Assembly (NCBI RefSeq): GCF_035975855.1
Contig: NZ_CP109055.1
Location: 2,852,001-2,916,000 of the forward strand
Reading direction: 5' to 3'
Origin: Streptomyces sp. NBC_01304
GTDB lineage: Bacteria; Actinomycetota; Actinomycetes; Streptomycetales; Streptomycetaceae
DNA length: 64,000 nucleotides
Each line of letters opens with the position of its first letter. The stretch's first letter is position 1. Made by a program: the position numbers and the translations under genes. Positions 32,336 to 40,412 of the stretch are shown here, piece after piece. The notes beneath the pieces were generated by a model that worked only from the letters and a program-made list of their open reading frames with translations, was not told the DNA's origin and made no database searches.

Positions 32336-33592
32336 ATGACATCACCTCACACGTCCGCGCCGGATCGCGGCGAGGGCGCGCCGGCCGGCATCGAAGCCGA
32401 GGAACGGCACGCGAGTTGGCTCGAATTGTTCTTCGACCTCGTCGCCGTCGCCGGTGTCGCCCAGCTCGCACACCGGCTGCACGAGGCAGCGGACTGGCGT
32501 GACGGGGCGGCGTACCTCGGTCTCTTCCTGGCCTTCTGGATCGCCTGGGTGACCTTCACGATGTACGCGAGCGTCGCGGCCGAGACCGTGCGCTACCGCA
32601 CCATGTATCTGGCGATGTTCGGCATGGCGACCATGGCCGCCTGCGTGCCGGAGGCCACCGGGGAGCGCGGCACGGTCTTCGCCGCCGCCTTCGTGCTGAT
32701 CCGGCTGCTGTCCTCGCGGGTGTGGGGCGCCCGCGGCGAGGCGGTCGTCGACTGGCCGACCGCACAGCTCGCCCTCGGCATGATCCCGTGGATCGTCTCG
32801 CTGTGGCTGGAGGGGCCCTGGCGGTACGGGATGTGGGGCCTGGGCCTGGCCCTGGACATCCTGCTGCCGTTCGCGGTGAGCGGCGACCGGCTGCTCGCGA
32901 ACTTCGGCCGGGCCGCCGACCAGCGGCGGGAGCGGTACGCGAACGTCGAGTTCAAGGGCGGCGAACGAGGCCGGCAGCGCAAGGCCCAACTGGGCCAACC
33001 GCCGCGCCTGGTACGCCTGGAAGCGGGCCATTTCGACGAGCGGCTGGGCCTGTTCACGATCATCGTGCTCGGCGAGGGCGTGGTCCAGCTGGTCGCGCAG
33101 ACCGCTTCGGTCGAGGACTGGAACAACGTCCTCGCCATCTCCTGCGCCGCGTTCGTGCTGCTCATCTGTCTGTGGCGGCTGACCTTCCGGTACGGCTTCA
33201 CGGGCGTCCCGCACGTCTCGCTGAGCACGGCCTCCGCCCGCGTCGTGCTGCCCGCGCACTTCGCCACCACGGCGGCCCTGACCGCGGTGGCGGCGGGGCT
33301 CGGCGAACTCGCCGTGCATCCCGGTGCGCCCGCCTCGACGGTGACGCGCTGGACGCTGTGCGCGGGGCTCGGCTGCTACTTCCTGATCGCGGCGATCGGC
33401 GGGCTCATCGGGGGTGCGTCGGGGGTGTGGCTGACGCTGTGGAGCTGGCCGGGGCTGCTGCTGTGCGTGGGGCTCGGGCTGTTCGCGAAGGGGATGGACC
33501 CGGTGCTGCTGGTGTGGCTGCTGAACGCGGTGCTGCTGTGGAGCTGCAGCTATGAGCAGGTGCGGCGGCGGACCCGGACGGGCACGGCTTGA
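32336..33592 (+). CDS. low-temperature-requirement protein A (LtrA) family membrane protein
   Basis: 418 residues with about ten hydrophobic segments. It begins with the family's ASWLELFFDLVAVAGVAQLAH signature and has the central HFDERLGLFTIIVLGEGVVQLV motif, both diagnostic of LtrA. Function is unknown; the name comes from a Listeria mutant. It stands alone between tandem repeats on both sides. Confidence 0.9.
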   Translation: MTSPHTSAPDRGEGAPAGIEAEERHASWLELFFDLVAVAGVAQLAHRLHEAADWRDGAAYLGLFLAFWIAWVTFTMYASVAAETVRYRTMYLAMFGMATMAACVPEATGERGTVFAAAFVLIRLLSSRVWGARGEAVVDWPTAQLALGMIPWIVSLWLEGPWRYGMWGLGLALDILLPFAVSGDRLLANFGRAADQRRERYANVEFKGGERGRQRKAQLGQPPRLVRLEAGHFDERLGLFTIIVLGEGVVQLVAQTASVEDWNNVLAISCAAFVLLICLWRLTFRYGFTGVPHVSLSTASARVVLPAHFATTAALTAVAAGLGELAVHPGAPASTVTRWTLCAGLGCYFLIAAIGGLIGGASGVWLTLWSWPGLLLCVGLGLFAKGMDPVLLVWLLNAVLLWSCSYEQVRRRTRTGTA

Positions 33593-33612
33593 GGGTTCGT
33601 GGGGCCCGGCCC

Positions 33613-33710
33613 GGTGATCCGTGGTGCCGGGCCCGGGTGATCCGTGCCGGGCCCGGCTTGGGTGATCCGTGCCGGGCCCGGCTTGGGTGATCCGTGCCGG
33701 GCCCGGCTTG
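33613..33710. repeat. 25-nt tandem repeat, 3 perfect copies plus one diverged, each with a 12-bp palindrome
   Basis: Perfect copies start at 33636, 33661 and 33686; a 23-nt diverged copy starts at 33613. Each contains GCCGGGCCCGGC or a close form, a self-complementary 12-mer. It fills the gap between the ltrA-like stop and the GNAT start. Without spacers of unrelated sequence it is not a CRISPR. It may act as a multiple hairpin/terminator or protein-binding array. Confidence 0.85.
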
Positions 33711-33735
33711 GGGCAGGTCGTGGGGCCATGATGCG

Positions 33736-34311
33736 ATGAGCCGCATGAGTACCGTTGATGTGACCGTCTGGTCCCTGGAACAGACCTCCCCCACCGACCT
33801 CAGCCCGGCCGGCGAGTTCCCGCCGGGCGTGCGGATCGTGCGCTCCGAGGTGCCCTCTCCCGAGTTCAGCCGCTTCCTGTACGCATCCGTCGGCGGGGAC
33901 ATCCACTGGATCGACCGGCTCTCGTGGACGTACGCCCAGTGGCAGCAGGAGCTGGAGCGGCCCGGGCACGAGACCTGGGTGGCGTACGAGAACGGCACCC
34001 CGGCCGGATATGTGGAGCTGGACGCCCAGGACGAGGGCGCGGTGGAGATCGTCTACTTCGGCCTGATCCCGGCGTTCCGGGGCCGGCGCATCGGCGGGCC
34101 GCTCCTCTCCTACGGGATCGCGCGCGCCTGGGACCTGGCCGAGCGCCATGCCGACCGGGAGCCGACGAAGCGGGTGTGGCTGCACACCTGCGACCGGGAC
34201 GGCGAGCATGCGATGGCCAACTACGAGCGCCGCGGCTTCCGGCTCTTCGACACGAAGATCGAGCAGGAGGCGGAGGTCGAGACCCCCGGGCCGTGGCCCG
34301 GCGCCCGCTGA
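33736..34311 (+). CDS. GNAT-family N-acetyltransferase
   Basis: 191 residues. The acetyl-CoA-binding core is IVYFGLIPAFRGRRIGGPLLSYGIARAW (RGRRIGG pyrophosphate loop), preceded by GTPAGYVELD and followed by VWLHTCDRDGEHAMANYERR and GFRLF. ATG 33736 or ATG 33745 could be used; neither has a good ribosome site, so the start is open. Substrate not deducible. Confidence 0.82.
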   Translation: MSRMSTVDVTVWSLEQTSPTDLSPAGEFPPGVRIVRSEVPSPEFSRFLYASVGGDIHWIDRLSWTYAQWQQELERPGHETWVAYENGTPAGYVELDAQDEGAVEIVYFGLIPAFRGRRIGGPLLSYGIARAWDLAERHADREPTKRVWLHTCDRDGEHAMANYERRGFRLFDTKIEQEAEVETPGPWPGAR

Positions 34312-34434
34312 ACGACGCAGCACGGAAAGACACGGAAAGACGCAGTACTGAAAGCGCAGCTCAGGGGCGGGGGCGTGACCCCTGCCACACTGTCTCACGA
34401 TGCGGGACAACCGCGTCCATATTGCGGACGAAGC

Positions 34435-34447
34435 TGGACCAGGTCCA
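34435..34447. promoter_or_regulatory. inverted repeat upstream of the cysteine leader peptide
   Basis: TGGACC-A-GGTCCA, perfect 6-bp arms, 24 bp upstream of the leader ATG. It is placed where a promoter or operator of the sulfur operon would be. The 160 bp between the GNAT stop and the leader hold nothing else I can name. Confidence 0.4.
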
Positions 34448-34470
34448 AAGTCCCGTGCCACGCTTCCGCC

Positions 34471-34554
34471 ATGGATCGCACTGGAAACGCCTTGGTGAGT
34501 CGACGACACGTCGACCTCGGCCGCATGTCCAGCGCCATCTGTCCGGCCTGCTGA
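34471..34554 (+). CDS. 27-residue cysteine leader peptide of the sulfur operon
   Basis: ATG-initiated peptide with a central RRHVDLGRMSSAICPAC end and TGA immediately after the last Cys. The RRHVDL..R..SA.C pattern is that of the short 'putative leader peptides' annotated before sulfur genes in actinobacteria (recall). Two Cys codons among the last four suit ribosome stalling when Cys-tRNA is scarce. The stop is 145 bp before the sulfite reductase ATG, and a stable hairpin (34623-34662) lies between. By analogy with the polycysteine leaders described in mycobacteria it would be a cysteine-responsive attenuator. No strong Shine-Dalgarno is visible. Confidence 0.75.
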   Translation: MDRTGNALVSRRHVDLGRMSSAICPAC

Positions 34555-34622
34555 CAGCTCACGAAGCTCAGCACCCCGCCGCGACCTCTTACTTCTGATT
34601 TCTCTTCACTCTCTTCTGCAAT

Positions 34623-34662
34623 ACCTGCGCCCAGCCGAGCTGCATGCTGCGCCCGCGCAGGT
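34623..34662 (+). promoter_or_regulatory. hairpin between Cys leader and sulfite reductase, candidate attenuator
   Basis: ACCTGCGC/GCGCAGGT arms with an internal CAGC/GCTG pair. It lies 69 bp after the leader stop and 37 bp before the sulfite reductase start, the place for an attenuation stem. Confidence 0.5.
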
Positions 34663-34699
34663 CAGAGCCGCATTCCCGCTGTCCGAAGGACGTACCGCC

Positions 34700-36397
34700 A
34701 TGGCCGCATCCCCTGAATCTCCCGGCACCGCCAAGCCCCGCCGCAAGGTGAGCCGGCACCGTGGTGAGGGCCAGTGGGCCGTTGGCCACTTCACGCCCCT
34801 CAACGGCAACGAGCAGTTCAAGAAGGACGACGACGGTCTCAATGTGCGGACACGCATTGAGACGATCTACTCCAAGCGGGGCTTCGACTCGATCGACCCC
34901 AACGACCTGCGCGGCCGGATGCGCTGGTGGGGCCTGTACACCCAGCGCAAGCCCGGGATCGACGGCGGCAAGACCGCGATCCTGGAGCCGGAAGAGCTGG
35001 ACGACAAGTACTTCATGCTGCGCGTCCGCATCGACGGCGGCCGCCTCACCACCGAGCAGCTGCGCGTGGTCGGCGAGATCTCGCAGGAGTTCGCCCGCGG
35101 CACCGCCGACATCACCGACCGGCAGAACATCCAGTACCACTGGATCCGCATCGAGGACGTCCCCGAGATCTGGCGGCGGCTCGAAGAGGTCGGCCTGTCG
35201 ACCACCGAGGCCTGCGGTGACACGCCCCGCGTCATCCTCGGCTCCCCCGTCGCCGGGATCGCCGCCGACGAGATCATCGACGGCACCCCCGCCATCGACG
35301 AGATCCAGCGCCGCTTCATCGGCAACCCCGACTTCTCCAACCTGCCGCGCAAGTTCAAGTCCGCGGTCTCCGGCTCGCCGCAGCTCGACGTGGCACACGA
35401 GATCAACGACATCGCCTTCGTCGGCGTCGACCACCCCGAGCACGGGCCCGGCTTCGACCTGTGGGTCGGCGGCGGTCTGTCCACCAACCCCAAGTTGGGC
35501 CAGCGCCTCGGTGCCTGGGTGCCGCTGGACGAGGTGCCGGACGTGTACGGCGGTGTCATCGGCATCTTCCGTGACTACGGCTACCGGCGCCTGCGTACCC
35601 GCGCCCGGCTGAAGTTCCTGCTCGCCGACTGGGGTCCGGCGAAGTTCCGCCAGATCCTGGAGGACGAGTACCTCAAGCGTCCGCTGCTCGACGGGCCCGC
35701 CCCCGCGCAGCCCGCCGGCACCTGGCGCGACCACCTGGGCGTCCACCAGCAGAAGGACGGCCGCTTCTACGTCGGCTTCGCCCCGCGCGTCGGACGCGTG
35801 GACGGCACCACCCTCACGAAGATCGCCGAGGTCGCCGCGTCGCACGGCTCGGGCCGGCTTCGTACGACCGCCGAGCAGAAGATGATCGTCCTCGACATCG
35901 AGGAAGCCCAGGTCGAATCGCTGGTCTCCGCCCTGGAGGCGCTGGACCTGAAGGTCAACGCGTCGCCGTTCCGGCGGGGCACGATGGCCTGCACCGGCAT
36001 CGAGTTCTGCAAGCTGGCGATCGTCGAGACGAAGGCGCGCGGCGCCTCGCTCATCGATGAACTCGAGCGCCGCATCCCCGAGTTCGACGAGCCGATCACC
36101 ATCAACATCAACGGCTGCCCCAACGCCTGCGCCCGCATCCAGGTCGCCGACATCGGCCTCAAGGGCCAGCTCGTCCTCAACGACAAGGGCGAGCAGGTGG
36201 AGGGCTTCCAGGTGCACCTGGGCGGCGCCCTCGGCCTGGAGGCGGGCTTCGGCCGCAAGGTCCGTGGCCTGAAGGTCACTTCGGAGGGGCTGCCCGACTA
36301 CGTCGAGCGGGTCCTGACGCGCTTCCAGGAGCAGCGCGAGGACGGCGAGCGGTTCGCCACCTGGGTCACGCGCGCCAGTGACGAGGCCCTGTCATGA
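34700..36397 (+). CDS. siroheme [4Fe-4S] ferredoxin-sulfite reductase
   Basis: Six-electron reduction of sulfite to sulfide in cysteine synthesis. The 565 residues have duplicated ferredoxin-like and siroheme domains: RLTTEQLRVVGEI and ITDRQNIQYHWIR in the first half, and the cluster/siroheme ligands CTGIEFC and NGCPNAC near residues 431-475. WGLYTQRK and EACGDTPR correspond to the Tyr and Cys that form a cross-link in mycobacterial SirA, supporting sulfite over nitrite as substrate. It opens the cys operon, and the chelatase gene at the far end supplies siroheme iron insertion. Confidence 0.93.
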   Translation: MAASPESPGTAKPRRKVSRHRGEGQWAVGHFTPLNGNEQFKKDDDGLNVRTRIETIYSKRGFDSIDPNDLRGRMRWWGLYTQRKPGIDGGKTAILEPEELDDKYFMLRVRIDGGRLTTEQLRVVGEISQEFARGTADITDRQNIQYHWIRIEDVPEIWRRLEEVGLSTTEACGDTPRVILGSPVAGIAADEIIDGTPAIDEIQRRFIGNPDFSNLPRKFKSAVSGSPQLDVAHEINDIAFVGVDHPEHGPGFDLWVGGGLSTNPKLGQRLGAWVPLDEVPDVYGGVIGIFRDYGYRRLRTRARLKFLLADWGPAKFRQILEDEYLKRPLLDGPAPAQPAGTWRDHLGVHQQKDGRFYVGFAPRVGRVDGTTLTKIAEVAASHGSGRLRTTAEQKMIVLDIEEAQVESLVSALEALDLKVNASPFRRGTMACTGIEFCKLAIVETKARGASLIDELERRIPEFDEPITININGCPNACARIQVADIGLKGQLVLNDKGEQVEGFQVHLGGALGLEAGFGRKVRGLKVTSEGLPDYVERVLTRFQEQREDGERFATWVTRASDEALS

Positions 36398-36582
36398 GCG
36401 AGCGTGCCGCCCCGTTCTACTGCCCCTACTGCGGCGACGAGGACCTGCGCCCGAACGAGACCGGCCACGGCGCGTGGGAATGCGCGGCCTGCAATCGAGC
36501 CTTCCAGCTGAAGTTCCTCGGGCTGCTCGCCCGGGGAGTTCAGCGCCCTGCGGGCAACTCCGATGGAGGGGACGAGATATGA
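36394..36582 (+). CDS. small zinc-ribbon protein of the sulfur operon
   Basis: 62 residues with two Cys pairs, FYCPYCGDEDL and WECAACNRAF, spaced as a zinc ribbon. It overlaps both neighbours by ATGA, between sulfite reductase and CysH. I recall small proteins of this kind in the same slot in other Streptomyces cys operons. Function unknown; a role as a cluster- or redox-carrier helper for the reductases would be a guess. Confidence 0.82.
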   Translation: MSERAAPFYCPYCGDEDLRPNETGHGAWECAACNRAFQLKFLGLLARGVQRPAGNSDGGDEI

Positions 36583-37292
36583 CGACTGCTCAGACTCAGG
36601 AACGTACGGCCGAAGAACTCCAGGCGCTAGCCGAACAGGCGGGCCGCGACCTGGAGGACGCCTCCCCGCTGGAGATCCTCAAGTGGGCGGCCGACACCTT
36701 CGGCAAGAGCTTCTGCGTGACCTCGTCCATGGAGGACGCGGTCGTCGCGCATCTCGCCTCGCGCGCCTTCCCCGGCGTGGACGTGGTCTTCCTCGACACC
36801 GGCTACCACTTCCCCGAGACCCTCGGGACGGCGGACGCGGTCGGCACCGTTCTGGACGTCAACCTCATCACGCTCACCCCGGTCCAGTCCGTGGCCGAGC
36901 AGGACGCCGAGTACGGACCGAAGCTGCACGACCGCGACCCCGACCTGTGCTGCGCGCTGCGCAAGGTCAAGCCCCTTGAGCAGGGCCTGACTTCGTACCA
37001 GGCATGGGCGACGGGACTGCGCCGCGACGAGTCGCCGACCCGCGCGAACACCCCGGTCGTCGGCTGGGACGCCAAGCGGCAGAAGGTCAAGGTCTCGCCG
37101 ATCGCCCGCTGGACTCAAGACGACGTCGACGCGTACATCGCCGAGCACGGCGTACTGACCAACCCGCTCCTCGACGACGGCTACCCGTCGATCGGCTGCG
37201 CACCCTGCACCCGCCGGGTGGCGGCGGGCGAGGACGCGCGGGCCGGGCGCTGGGCGGGCCGGTCCAAGACGGAATGCGGGCTGCACGGATGA
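36579..37292 (+). CDS. cysH: adenylylsulfate (APS) reductase, CysH family with 4Fe-4S cysteines
   Basis: Reduces activated sulfate to sulfite. The 237 residues show SFCVTSSMEDAVVAHL (PP-loop), VVFLDTGYHFPETL, then the iron-sulfur Cys pairs DLCCALRK and IGCAPCTRR, and C-terminal ECGLHG with the catalytic Cys. The CC...CxxC set marks the APS-reducing type rather than the cluster-free PAPS reductase of E. coli. ATG 36579 shares ATGA with the zinc-ribbon stop. Confidence 0.94.
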   Translation: MTTAQTQERTAEELQALAEQAGRDLEDASPLEILKWAADTFGKSFCVTSSMEDAVVAHLASRAFPGVDVVFLDTGYHFPETLGTADAVGTVLDVNLITLTPVQSVAEQDAEYGPKLHDRDPDLCCALRKVKPLEQGLTSYQAWATGLRRDESPTRANTPVVGWDAKRQKVKVSPIARWTQDDVDAYIAEHGVLTNPLLDDGYPSIGCAPCTRRVAAGEDARAGRWAGRSKTECGLHG

Positions 37293-37312
37293 CGAACTTG
37301 GGAGACAACGAC

Positions 37313-37846
37313 GTGACTGGGGCCACCATTTGGCTCACCGGTCTGCCCAGCGCGGGCAAGACCACCATCGCGTACGAGCTGGCCGGCCGGCTGCGCGGCG
37401 AGAGCCACCGGGTGGAGGTGCTCGACGGGGACGAGATCCGCGAGTTCCTCTCGGCGGGTCTCGGCTTCAGCCGCGAGGACCGGCACACCAATGTGCAGCG
37501 CATCGGCTTCGTCGCCGAGCTGCTCGCCTCCAACGGCGTGAAGGTCCTCGTCCCGGTGATCGCGCCGTACGCGGACAGCCGCGAGGCGGTGCGCAAGCGC
37601 CACCAGCGCGAGGGCACCGGATATGTCGAGGTGCATGTCGCCACTCCGGTGGACGTCTGCTCCGAGCGCGATGTGAAGGGCCTGTACGCCAAGCAGGCCG
37701 CGGGCGAGATCTCCGGTCTGACCGGCGTCGACGACCCGTACGAGGCGCCCGAGTCGCCGGATCTGCGGATCGAGTCCCACCAGCAGACCGTGCAGGAGTC
37801 CGCGGCGCAGCTGTACGCGCTGCTCACCGAGAGGGGTCTGGCATGA
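37313..37846 (+). CDS. cysC: adenylylsulfate kinase
   Basis: Phosphorylates APS to PAPS with ATP. The 177 residues show P-loop GLPSAGKTTIAYEL (near residue 9), DGDEIREFLSAGLGFSREDR and RIGFVAELLASNG. GTG 37313 is chosen because GGGAG precedes it at 8-9 nt and the protein then starts like known CysC; ATG 37289, overlapping the cysH stop, would add 8 residues. Having APS kinase beside an APS-type reductase means PAPS is not needed for reduction, so it probably serves sulfation or acts as a side branch. Confidence 0.93.
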   Translation: MTGATIWLTGLPSAGKTTIAYELAGRLRGESHRVEVLDGDEIREFLSAGLGFSREDRHTNVQRIGFVAELLASNGVKVLVPVIAPYADSREAVRKRHQREGTGYVEVHVATPVDVCSERDVKGLYAKQAAGEISGLTGVDDPYEAPESPDLRIESHQQTVQESAAQLYALLTERGLA

Positions 37847-38793
37847 CGACCACCGCTTCTTCCGCCTCGGCCGTGTCGTCGGAGGAGTCCGACAGCCCTT
37901 ATGCGCTGAGCCACTTGGACGCCCTGGAGTCCGAGGCGGTGCACATCTTCCGTGAGGTGGCGGGTGAGTTCGAGCGGCCGGTGATTCTCTTCTCCGGCGG
38001 CAAGGACTCGATCGTCATGCTGCACCTGGCGCTGAAGGCGTTCGCCCCGGCGGCGGTCCCCTTCTCTCTCCTGCACGTGGACACCGGGCACAACTTCCCC
38101 GAGGTCCTGGAGTACCGCGACCGGGTGGTGGCCGAGCACGGGCTGCGCCTCCATGTCGCCTCCGTGCAGGAGTACATCGACGCGGGCAAGCTGCGCGAGC
38201 GCCCCGACGGGACGCGCAACCCGCTGCAGACGGTGCCGCTCACCGAGAAGATCCAGGCCGAGAAGTTCGACGCGGTCTTCGGCGGCGGCCGCCGTGACGA
38301 GGAGAAGGCCCGTGCCAAGGAGCGGGTGTTCTCGCTGCGCGACGAGTTCTCCCAGTGGGACCCGCGCCGCCAGCGCCCCGAGCTGTGGCAGCTCTACAAC
38401 GGCCGGCACGCCCCGGGCGAGCACGTCCGTGTCTTCCCGCTGTCCAACTGGACCGAGCTGGACGTGTGGCAGTACATCGCCCGCGAGGGCATCGAGCTGC
38501 CTCAGATCTACTTCGCGCACGAGCGTGAGGTGTTCTCCCGGTCCGGGATGTGGCTGACCGCCGGCGAGTGGGGCGGGCCGAAGGAGTCCGAGCCGGTCCA
38601 GACCCGTCTGGTGCGCTACCGCACGGTCGGCGACATGTCCTGCACCGGCGCCGTCGACTCCGACGCCACCACGCTGGACGCCGTGATCACCGAGATCGCC
38701 GCGTCCCGGCTCACCGAACGAGGTGCGACCCGCGCCGACGACAAGATGTCCGAGGCCGCGATGGAAGACCGCAAGCGCGAGGGGTACTTCTAG
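37843..38793 (+). CDS. cysD: sulfate adenylyltransferase subunit 2
   Basis: Catalytic subunit of ATP sulfurylase, forming APS from sulfate and ATP. The 316 residues carry PP-loop FSGGKDSIVMLHL, LHVDTGHNFPEVLEYRD, FGGGRRDEEKARAKER and the C-terminal DDKMSEAAMEDRKREGYF typical of CysD. ATG 37843 overlaps the cysC stop (ATGA). It pairs with CysN three bases downstream. Confidence 0.96.
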   Translation: MTTTASSASAVSSEESDSPYALSHLDALESEAVHIFREVAGEFERPVILFSGGKDSIVMLHLALKAFAPAAVPFSLLHVDTGHNFPEVLEYRDRVVAEHGLRLHVASVQEYIDAGKLRERPDGTRNPLQTVPLTEKIQAEKFDAVFGGGRRDEEKARAKERVFSLRDEFSQWDPRRQRPELWQLYNGRHAPGEHVRVFPLSNWTELDVWQYIAREGIELPQIYFAHEREVFSRSGMWLTAGEWGGPKESEPVQTRLVRYRTVGDMSCTGAVDSDATTLDAVITEIAASRLTERGATRADDKMSEAAMEDRKREGYF

Positions 38794-38795
38794 AA

Positions 38796-40163
38796 ATGTC
38801 CACAAACACTGGAAATACAGAGCAGTTGGCCGACCTCTCCGATCTGTCGGCCACGACCCTCCTTCGCTTCGCGACCGCGGGCTCCGTCGACGACGGCAAG
38901 TCCACCCTGGTCGGCCGGCTCCTGCACGACTCCAAGTCGGTCCTCACCGACCAGCTGGAGGCCGTCGAGCGGGTCTCCGCAAGCCGCGGCCAGGAGACGC
39001 CCGACCTGGCGCTGCTCACCGACGGGCTGCGGGCCGAGCGGGAGCAGGGCATCACCATCGATGTCGCCTACCGCTACTTCGCCACCGCCCGGCGCCGGTT
39101 CATCCTCGCCGACACCCCCGGGCATGTGCAGTACACCCGGAACATGGTCACCGGCGCCTCGACGGCCGACCTCGCCGTGGTCCTGGTCGACGCCCGCAAC
39201 GGCGTCATCGAGCAGACCCGCCGGCACGCCGCCGTCGCCGCGCTGCTGCGGGTGCCGCACGTCGTGCTCGCCGTGAACAAGATGGACCTGGTCGCGTACG
39301 AGGAGAAGATCTTCGCCGCGATCGCCGAGGAGTTCACGACGTACGCCGCGTCCCTCGGCGTCCCGGAGATCACCGCCATCCCGATCTCGGCGCTCGCCGG
39401 GGACAACGTGGTGGAGCCGTCCGCCAACATGGACTGGTACGGCGGCCCGACGGTCCTGGAGCACCTGGAGACCGTCCCGGTCAGCCACGACCTGGCGAGC
39501 TGCCACGCGCGTTTCCCGGTGCAGTACGTGATCCGCCCGCAGACCGCCGAACACCCCGACTACCGCGGCTACGCGGGCCAGATCGCGGCCGGCACCTTCC
39601 GCGTCGGCGAATCGGTCACCGTGCTGCCCTCGGGCCGCACCTCGAAGATCGCCGGGATCGACCTGCTCGGCAAGGCGGTCGACGTGGCCTGGACCCCGCA
39701 GTCGGTGACCCTCCTCCTGGAGGACGACATCGACATCTCGCGCGGCGACCTCCTGGTCCCGGCCGGGGACACCCCCGCCACCAGCCAGGACGTCGAGGCG
39801 ACCGTCTGCCACGTCGCGGACACCCCGCTCACCGTCGGCCAGCGGGTGCTGCTCAAGCACACCACCCGAACGGTCAAGGCCCTCGTCAAGGAGATCCCCT
39901 CGCGGCTGACCCTCGACGACCTGTCCCAGCACCCGAACCCCGGGCAGCTGGTCGCCAACGACATCGGCCGGGTGCGCGTGCGCACCGCGGAGCCGCTCGC
40001 GCTCGACGCGTACGCCGACTCCCGGCGCACCGGCTCCTTCCTGCTGATCGACCCGGCGGACGGGACGACGCTCGCCGCGGGCATGGCGGGCGAGGCCTTC
40101 GCCGCAGGTGAGGCCGAGGCGGATGCCGCGTCCGTGGCGGACGAAGAGGGCTGGGACTTCTGA
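38796..40163 (+). CDS. cysN: sulfate adenylyltransferase subunit 1 (GTPase)
   Basis: Regulatory GTPase of ATP sulfurylase. The 455 residues are EF-Tu-like: G1 GSVDDGKSTL, G2 region REQGITIDVAYRYF, G3 DTPGHVQYTRNM, G4 NKMD, then beta-barrel domains. There is no fused CysC domain, consistent with the separate cysC. The TGA stop shares its A with the ATG of a short downstream frame. Confidence 0.96.
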   Translation: MSTNTGNTEQLADLSDLSATTLLRFATAGSVDDGKSTLVGRLLHDSKSVLTDQLEAVERVSASRGQETPDLALLTDGLRAEREQGITIDVAYRYFATARRRFILADTPGHVQYTRNMVTGASTADLAVVLVDARNGVIEQTRRHAAVAALLRVPHVVLAVNKMDLVAYEEKIFAAIAEEFTTYAASLGVPEITAIPISALAGDNVVEPSANMDWYGGPTVLEHLETVPVSHDLASCHARFPVQYVIRPQTAEHPDYRGYAGQIAAGTFRVGESVTVLPSGRTSKIAGIDLLGKAVDVAWTPQSVTLLLEDDIDISRGDLLVPAGDTPATSQDVEATVCHVADTPLTVGQRVLLKHTTRTVKALVKEIPSRLTLDDLSQHPNPGQLVANDIGRVRVRTAEPLALDAYADSRRTGSFLLIDPADGTTLAAGMAGEAFAAGEAEADAASVADEEGWDF

Positions 40164-40261
40164 TGAGCATCGACATGTTCGCGACGTTCGCGAAGGAGGG
40201 CGGCCGGGTCGGCAGCGGCGTCCTCGGTGCGGGAAACGGAGGGGTCGCGCGATGTGCGTGA
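40163..40261 (+). CDS. 32-codon short frame coupled to cysN (candidate peptide)
   Basis: ATG overlaps the cysN stop (TGATG) and the frame runs 32 codons, starting MSIDMFATFAKEGG and ending with Arg-Cys-Ala. It could be a small peptide or a second regulatory leader before the ABC transporter genes. Tight coupling is the only support; codon bias over so few codons cannot decide. Confidence 0.35.
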   Translation: MSIDMFATFAKEGGRVGSGVLGAGNGGVARCA

Positions 40262-40383
40262 TGACGTACGCGCACCGCTTGCGCGCCCTCACCCCCCACC
40301 AGCCGCGCCCGCTGGCCAACCGGCGCCACAAACGAAGACACGCCGACTTCCCGGCCGCGTCACCCCGTCCCCGGGGGACGTGA
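40252..40383 (+). CDS. 43-codon frame before the ABC transporter genes (candidate leader)
   Basis: ATG lies inside the end of the previous short frame; the peptide starts MCVMTYAHRL and is rich in Arg, His and Pro. Its stop is 29 bp before the GTG of the binding protein. An early Cys codon and the position suggest a possible leader, but the composition could also be chance in GC-rich DNA. Confidence 0.3.
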   Translation: MCVMTYAHRLRALTPHQPRPLANRRHKRRHADFPAASPRPRGT

Positions 40384-40412
40384 GAACCGGGCCAACGAGA
40401 GGAAAGCCTCCC

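Noticed and set aside
33613..33710. Possible CRISPR array
   Set aside because: Units abut directly with no unique spacers and no cas genes are near.
34700..36397. Assignment as nitrite reductase
   Set aside because: Operon of cys genes, the siroheme chelatase and the Tyr/Cys pair of sulfite reductases favour sulfite as substrate.
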